This document shows positions 62,008 through 64,000 of a stretch of DNA of 64,000 nt, piece after piece. Numbering within the stretch: position 1 is the first letter of the stretch; the number at the start of each line of letters is the position of its first letter. Both the position numbers and the translations under genes were made by a program. The stretch comes from Peptostreptococcus porci (GTDB lineage: Bacteria > Bacillota > Clostridia > Peptostreptococcales > Peptostreptococcaceae). Below the pieces are notes generated by a model. The model had not been told where the DNA came from, did no database searches, and saw only the letters and a list, made by a program, of their open reading frames with translations. The DNA lies in the NCBI RefSeq assembly GCF_009695815.1, contig NZ_VUNE01000001.1, forward strand, positions 310,001 through 374,000. Reading direction: 5' to 3'.

Positions 62008-63057
62008 TTGGAATTATTTACAGAAAAAAACTGGATTGGTAAACATATCAAGGGATTGATTCTTTGTCTGGCAATTGCAGTTCCAAGTGATTTTTTGGGT
62101 CATAAGTTTCCAATTGTCGGTGGTGCTGTCATCGCCATTGTTTTTGGAATGATTATCGGGATGGTAATTAGTGATAAGTCAGCTTTTGAAGCTGGAATCA
62201 AATTTACTTCGAAAAAAATACTTCAGTATGCTGTTATTCTATTGGGATTTGGAATGAATCTAGGAATAGTAATGCAGACAGGTAAGCAATCACTACCGAT
62301 TATTTTGACGACGATATCAACGTCACTCATTATCGCATTTTTATTATATAAGTTTGGAAATATGCCGGCGAATATTTCGACGCTGATAGGTGTAGGCTCT
62401 TCAATTTGTGGTGGTTCGGCAATTGCTGCAACTGCACCAGTTATTGATGCCAACGATGATGAAGTTGCTCAAGCTATTTCGGTTATCTTTTTTTTCAATG
62501 TGTTAGCCGCAATTCTATTTCCAACACTGGGTGGAATGCTTGGTTTTTCGACAACTTCTGGGGATGCGTTCGGTATATTTGCAGGAACCGCTGTCAATGA
62601 TACATCATCTGTAACTGCAGCAGCATCAACTTGGGATACACTTTACAATTTGGGTAGTCAAACACTTGATAAAGCTGTGACAGTAAAGCTCACAAGAACT
62701 CTGGCGATTATTCCAATCACATTATTTTTGGCTTTTATCAGAGCTAAAAAGGAAAATAGATCGTCAGGAAAAAGTGTTAGTATTAAATCGATTTTTCCAT
62801 TTTTTATATTATACTTTATACTTGCAAGTTTAATAACCACAATATGCTCATATTTTGGTGTAGATAGCTCTTTTTTTGAACCATTGAAAAAATTATCGAA
62901 ATTTTTTATTGTTATGGCGATGTCTGCTATTGGATTAAACACAAACATTGTGAAGCTGATAAAAAATGGAGGGAAGCCACTTTTACTAGGTTTATCTTGC
63001 TGGCTAGGAATTACAATAGTTACTCTTGCTGTCCAACATCTATTAGGAATATGGTAA
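62008..63057 (+). CDS. YeiH-family transporter
   Basis: A 349-residue membrane protein of the YeiH (UPF0324, putative sulfate exporter) family. The start chosen is the TTG at 62008 behind GGGGAGGAG; an upstream ATG at 61954 lacks a ribosome site. About ten membrane segments. The conserved [21 protein letters not shown] and [17 protein letters not shown] are family hallmarks. The transported compound is unproven. Confidence 0.9.
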   Translation: MELFTEKNWIGKHIKGLILCLAIAVPSDFLGHKFPIVGGAVIAIVFGMIIGMVISDKSAFEAGIKFTSKKILQYAVILLGFGMNLGIVMQTGKQSLPIILTTISTSLIIAFLLYKFGNMPANISTLIGVGSSICGGSAIAATAPVIDANDDEVAQAISVIFFFNVLAAILFPTLGGMLGFSTTSGDAFGIFAGTAVNDTSSVTAAASTWDTLYNLGSQTLDKAVTVKLTRTLAIIPITLFLAFIRAKKENRSSGKSVSIKSIFPFFILYFILASLITTICSYFGVDSSFFEPLKKLSKFFIVMAMSAIGLNTNIVKLIKNGGKPLLLGLSCWLGITIVTLAVQHLLGIW

Positions 63058-63352
63058 TTGAATAATACGATTGATTTTAAGTTCTTTAAAATTGTTAATA
63101 TTTATAAATAATGTTTGAAGATAAGTTTAGTGGATATATATTTAATATACATCTAACTAGATATATTTATAAAAGCAATGTAAAATTATGGCGATACTGT
63201 ATGGGAATATGTTAGCCGTAAAGAATTATTAAAAACAGAAAATAAAGTAAATAAAGTAAATAAAGTAAATAAAGTAAATAAAGTAAATAAAGTAAATAAA
63301 GAACAACATTATTTATATGACAATAAAAGAAAGGATTTTAAAGGTGATTGTT
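63058..63352. other. AT-rich intergenic region before pirin gene
   Basis: About 295 bases without a gene. Apart from the 9-bp tandem repeat at 63240-63301 and the ribosome site AAAGGTG I see no structured element. Confidence 0.6.
63240..63301 (+). repeat. 9-bp tandem repeat, nearly 7 copies
   Basis: AATAAAGTA repeated six times perfectly plus a partial copy, about 50 bases before the pirin start. Simple repeats in this position can vary in length and alter promoter spacing. Confidence 0.85.
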
Positions 63353-64000
63353 ATGGAAAGAAAAATTAAGGCGAAGGTTACTGGTTTCAGAGCTGTTGAT
63401 GGGGCAGGCGTGAGTCTGGTAAGAGTTTTGGGAAATGAAACGGCAAAGATGTTTGATCCGATTTTAATGCTGGATTCTTTTGATAGTACGAATCCAAGTG
63501 ATTATATAGCTGGTTTTCCAATGCATCCACACAGAGGTATAGAGACAGTTAGTTATCTTTACAAGGGGAAGATGATTCATAAAGATACTTTGGGAAATGT
63601 GGATTCGATTGGAGATGGTGAGGTTCAATGGATGAATTCTGGCTCCGGTATTGAGCATGAAGAACAAGTCCCAGCATCTGAAAGGCTTTTGGGAGTTCAA
63701 TTGTGGTTAAATCTACCTCAGGCAGATAAAATGAGTCAACCTACTTATACAAAGATTAAGAGAGAGGATATCAAAGAGATAGAATTTGATGGTGGTTTTT
63801 TAAGGCTATTGTCGGGAAGCTACAAAGGTGTTCAAGGTCATAAGGGTGAGCACTTGCCACTTGATTATTATGATATTCATTTAAATGAAAATACGGAATT
63901 TGTGATAGAAACCGAAGCCGATGATTCAGTAATGGTGTTTACACTTATTGGAGATGCTTACGTGTCAGGTCAATTGATAAAAGAGAAAACCGCTGTTAAG
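63353..64000 (+). CDS. Pirin family protein (3' end outside window)
   Basis: The first 216 codons of a pirin-like bicupin; the frame is still open at the end of the window. The N-terminal cupin has MFDPILMLDSF and FPMHPHRGIETVSYLYKGKM, whose two His plus HEE further on (IEHEEQ) are the metal ligands. Bacterial pirins are often quercetinase-like dioxygenases or regulators. The start is the ATG at 63353 after AAAGGTG; a GTG nine bases upstream is the alternative. Confidence 0.9.
   Translation, partial: MERKIKAKVTGFRAVDGAGVSLVRVLGNETAKMFDPILMLDSFDSTNPSDYIAGFPMHPHRGIETVSYLYKGKMIHKDTLGNVDSIGDGEVQWMNSGSGIEHEEQVPASERLLGVQLWLNLPQADKMSQPTYTKIKREDIKEIEFDGGFLRLLSGSYKGVQGHKGEHLPLDYYDIHLNENTEFVIETEADDSVMVFTLIGDAYVSGQLIKEKTAVK

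Noticed and set aside
63240-63301. CRISPR-like array
   Set aside because: Simple 9-bp repeats with no spacers; no cas genes in the window.

Overview
The window is AT-rich, almost fully coding DNA of a low-GC Gram-positive anaerobe. Clostridial CWB2 cell-wall-binding repeats, an FMN_bind surface protein, a corrinoid-type methyltransferase homologue, VanRS-type two-component pairs and strong purine-rich ribosome binding sites point to the Clostridia/Tissierellia (anaerobic cocci and relatives). I cannot name the species from sequence alone. Most genes are on the + strand.

1-2142: the 3' end of a type I restriction hsdR, a tyrosine recombinase gene framed by a 16-bp inverted repeat, and a DUF4180 gene. 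2143-21047: a fic gene split inside its catalytic motif by an 18-kb Tn916-family conjugative element that uses a large serine recombinase (TndX, Tn5397-like). The element is complete: HelP-like proteins, coupling ATPase, MobT relaxase, ArdA, the orf17-orf13 transfer module, tet(M) with a shortened attenuator leader, the orf6-orf9 and orf7-orf8 regulators, a small TnpW-like protein and tndX. An 11-bp direct repeat marks both ends; joining across it restores a 298-codon fic frame exactly.

21.1-31.0 kb: acetyltransferase, nitroreductase, glutathione peroxidase, a MerR regulator, then a VanRS-like two-component system, a lactococcin-972-family bacteriocin, and its DUF1430 membrane protein, ABC ATPase and an unrecognised membrane-anchored protein. 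31.1-39.3 kb: an IS1182 remnant, GNAT and SdpI genes, an EgtUV-like (ergothioneine or betaine type) transporter, SnoaL-like and PhzF proteins, and two decayed genes (an SDR with an internal deletion and a frameshifted MATE pump).

39.4-45.4 kb: a complete betaine-type ABC transporter with two different permeases, followed by DUF169 and UroD-like (corrinoid methyltransferase superfamily) genes, suggesting uptake and demethylation of a methylated compound. 45.6-46.5 kb: a PadR-DUF2812 pair with clear operator dyads. 46.5-56.3 kb: a probable iron regulon: Fur-like box, structured leader with terminator, YcaO-like remnant, FecB/FecD/FecC siderophore importer, an IrtAB/YbtPQ-like ABC pair, then a second and better Fur box lying on the -35 of a large CWB2-FMN_bind surface protein. 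56.4-59.3 kb: a two-component system and a small secreted helical protein. 59.5-60.6 kb: a glutathione peroxidase-ohrR operon with tandem OhrR boxes on its promoter. 60.7-64 kb: a C39-like lipoprotein, a YeiH-type transporter, a 9-bp tandem repeat and the start of a pirin gene.
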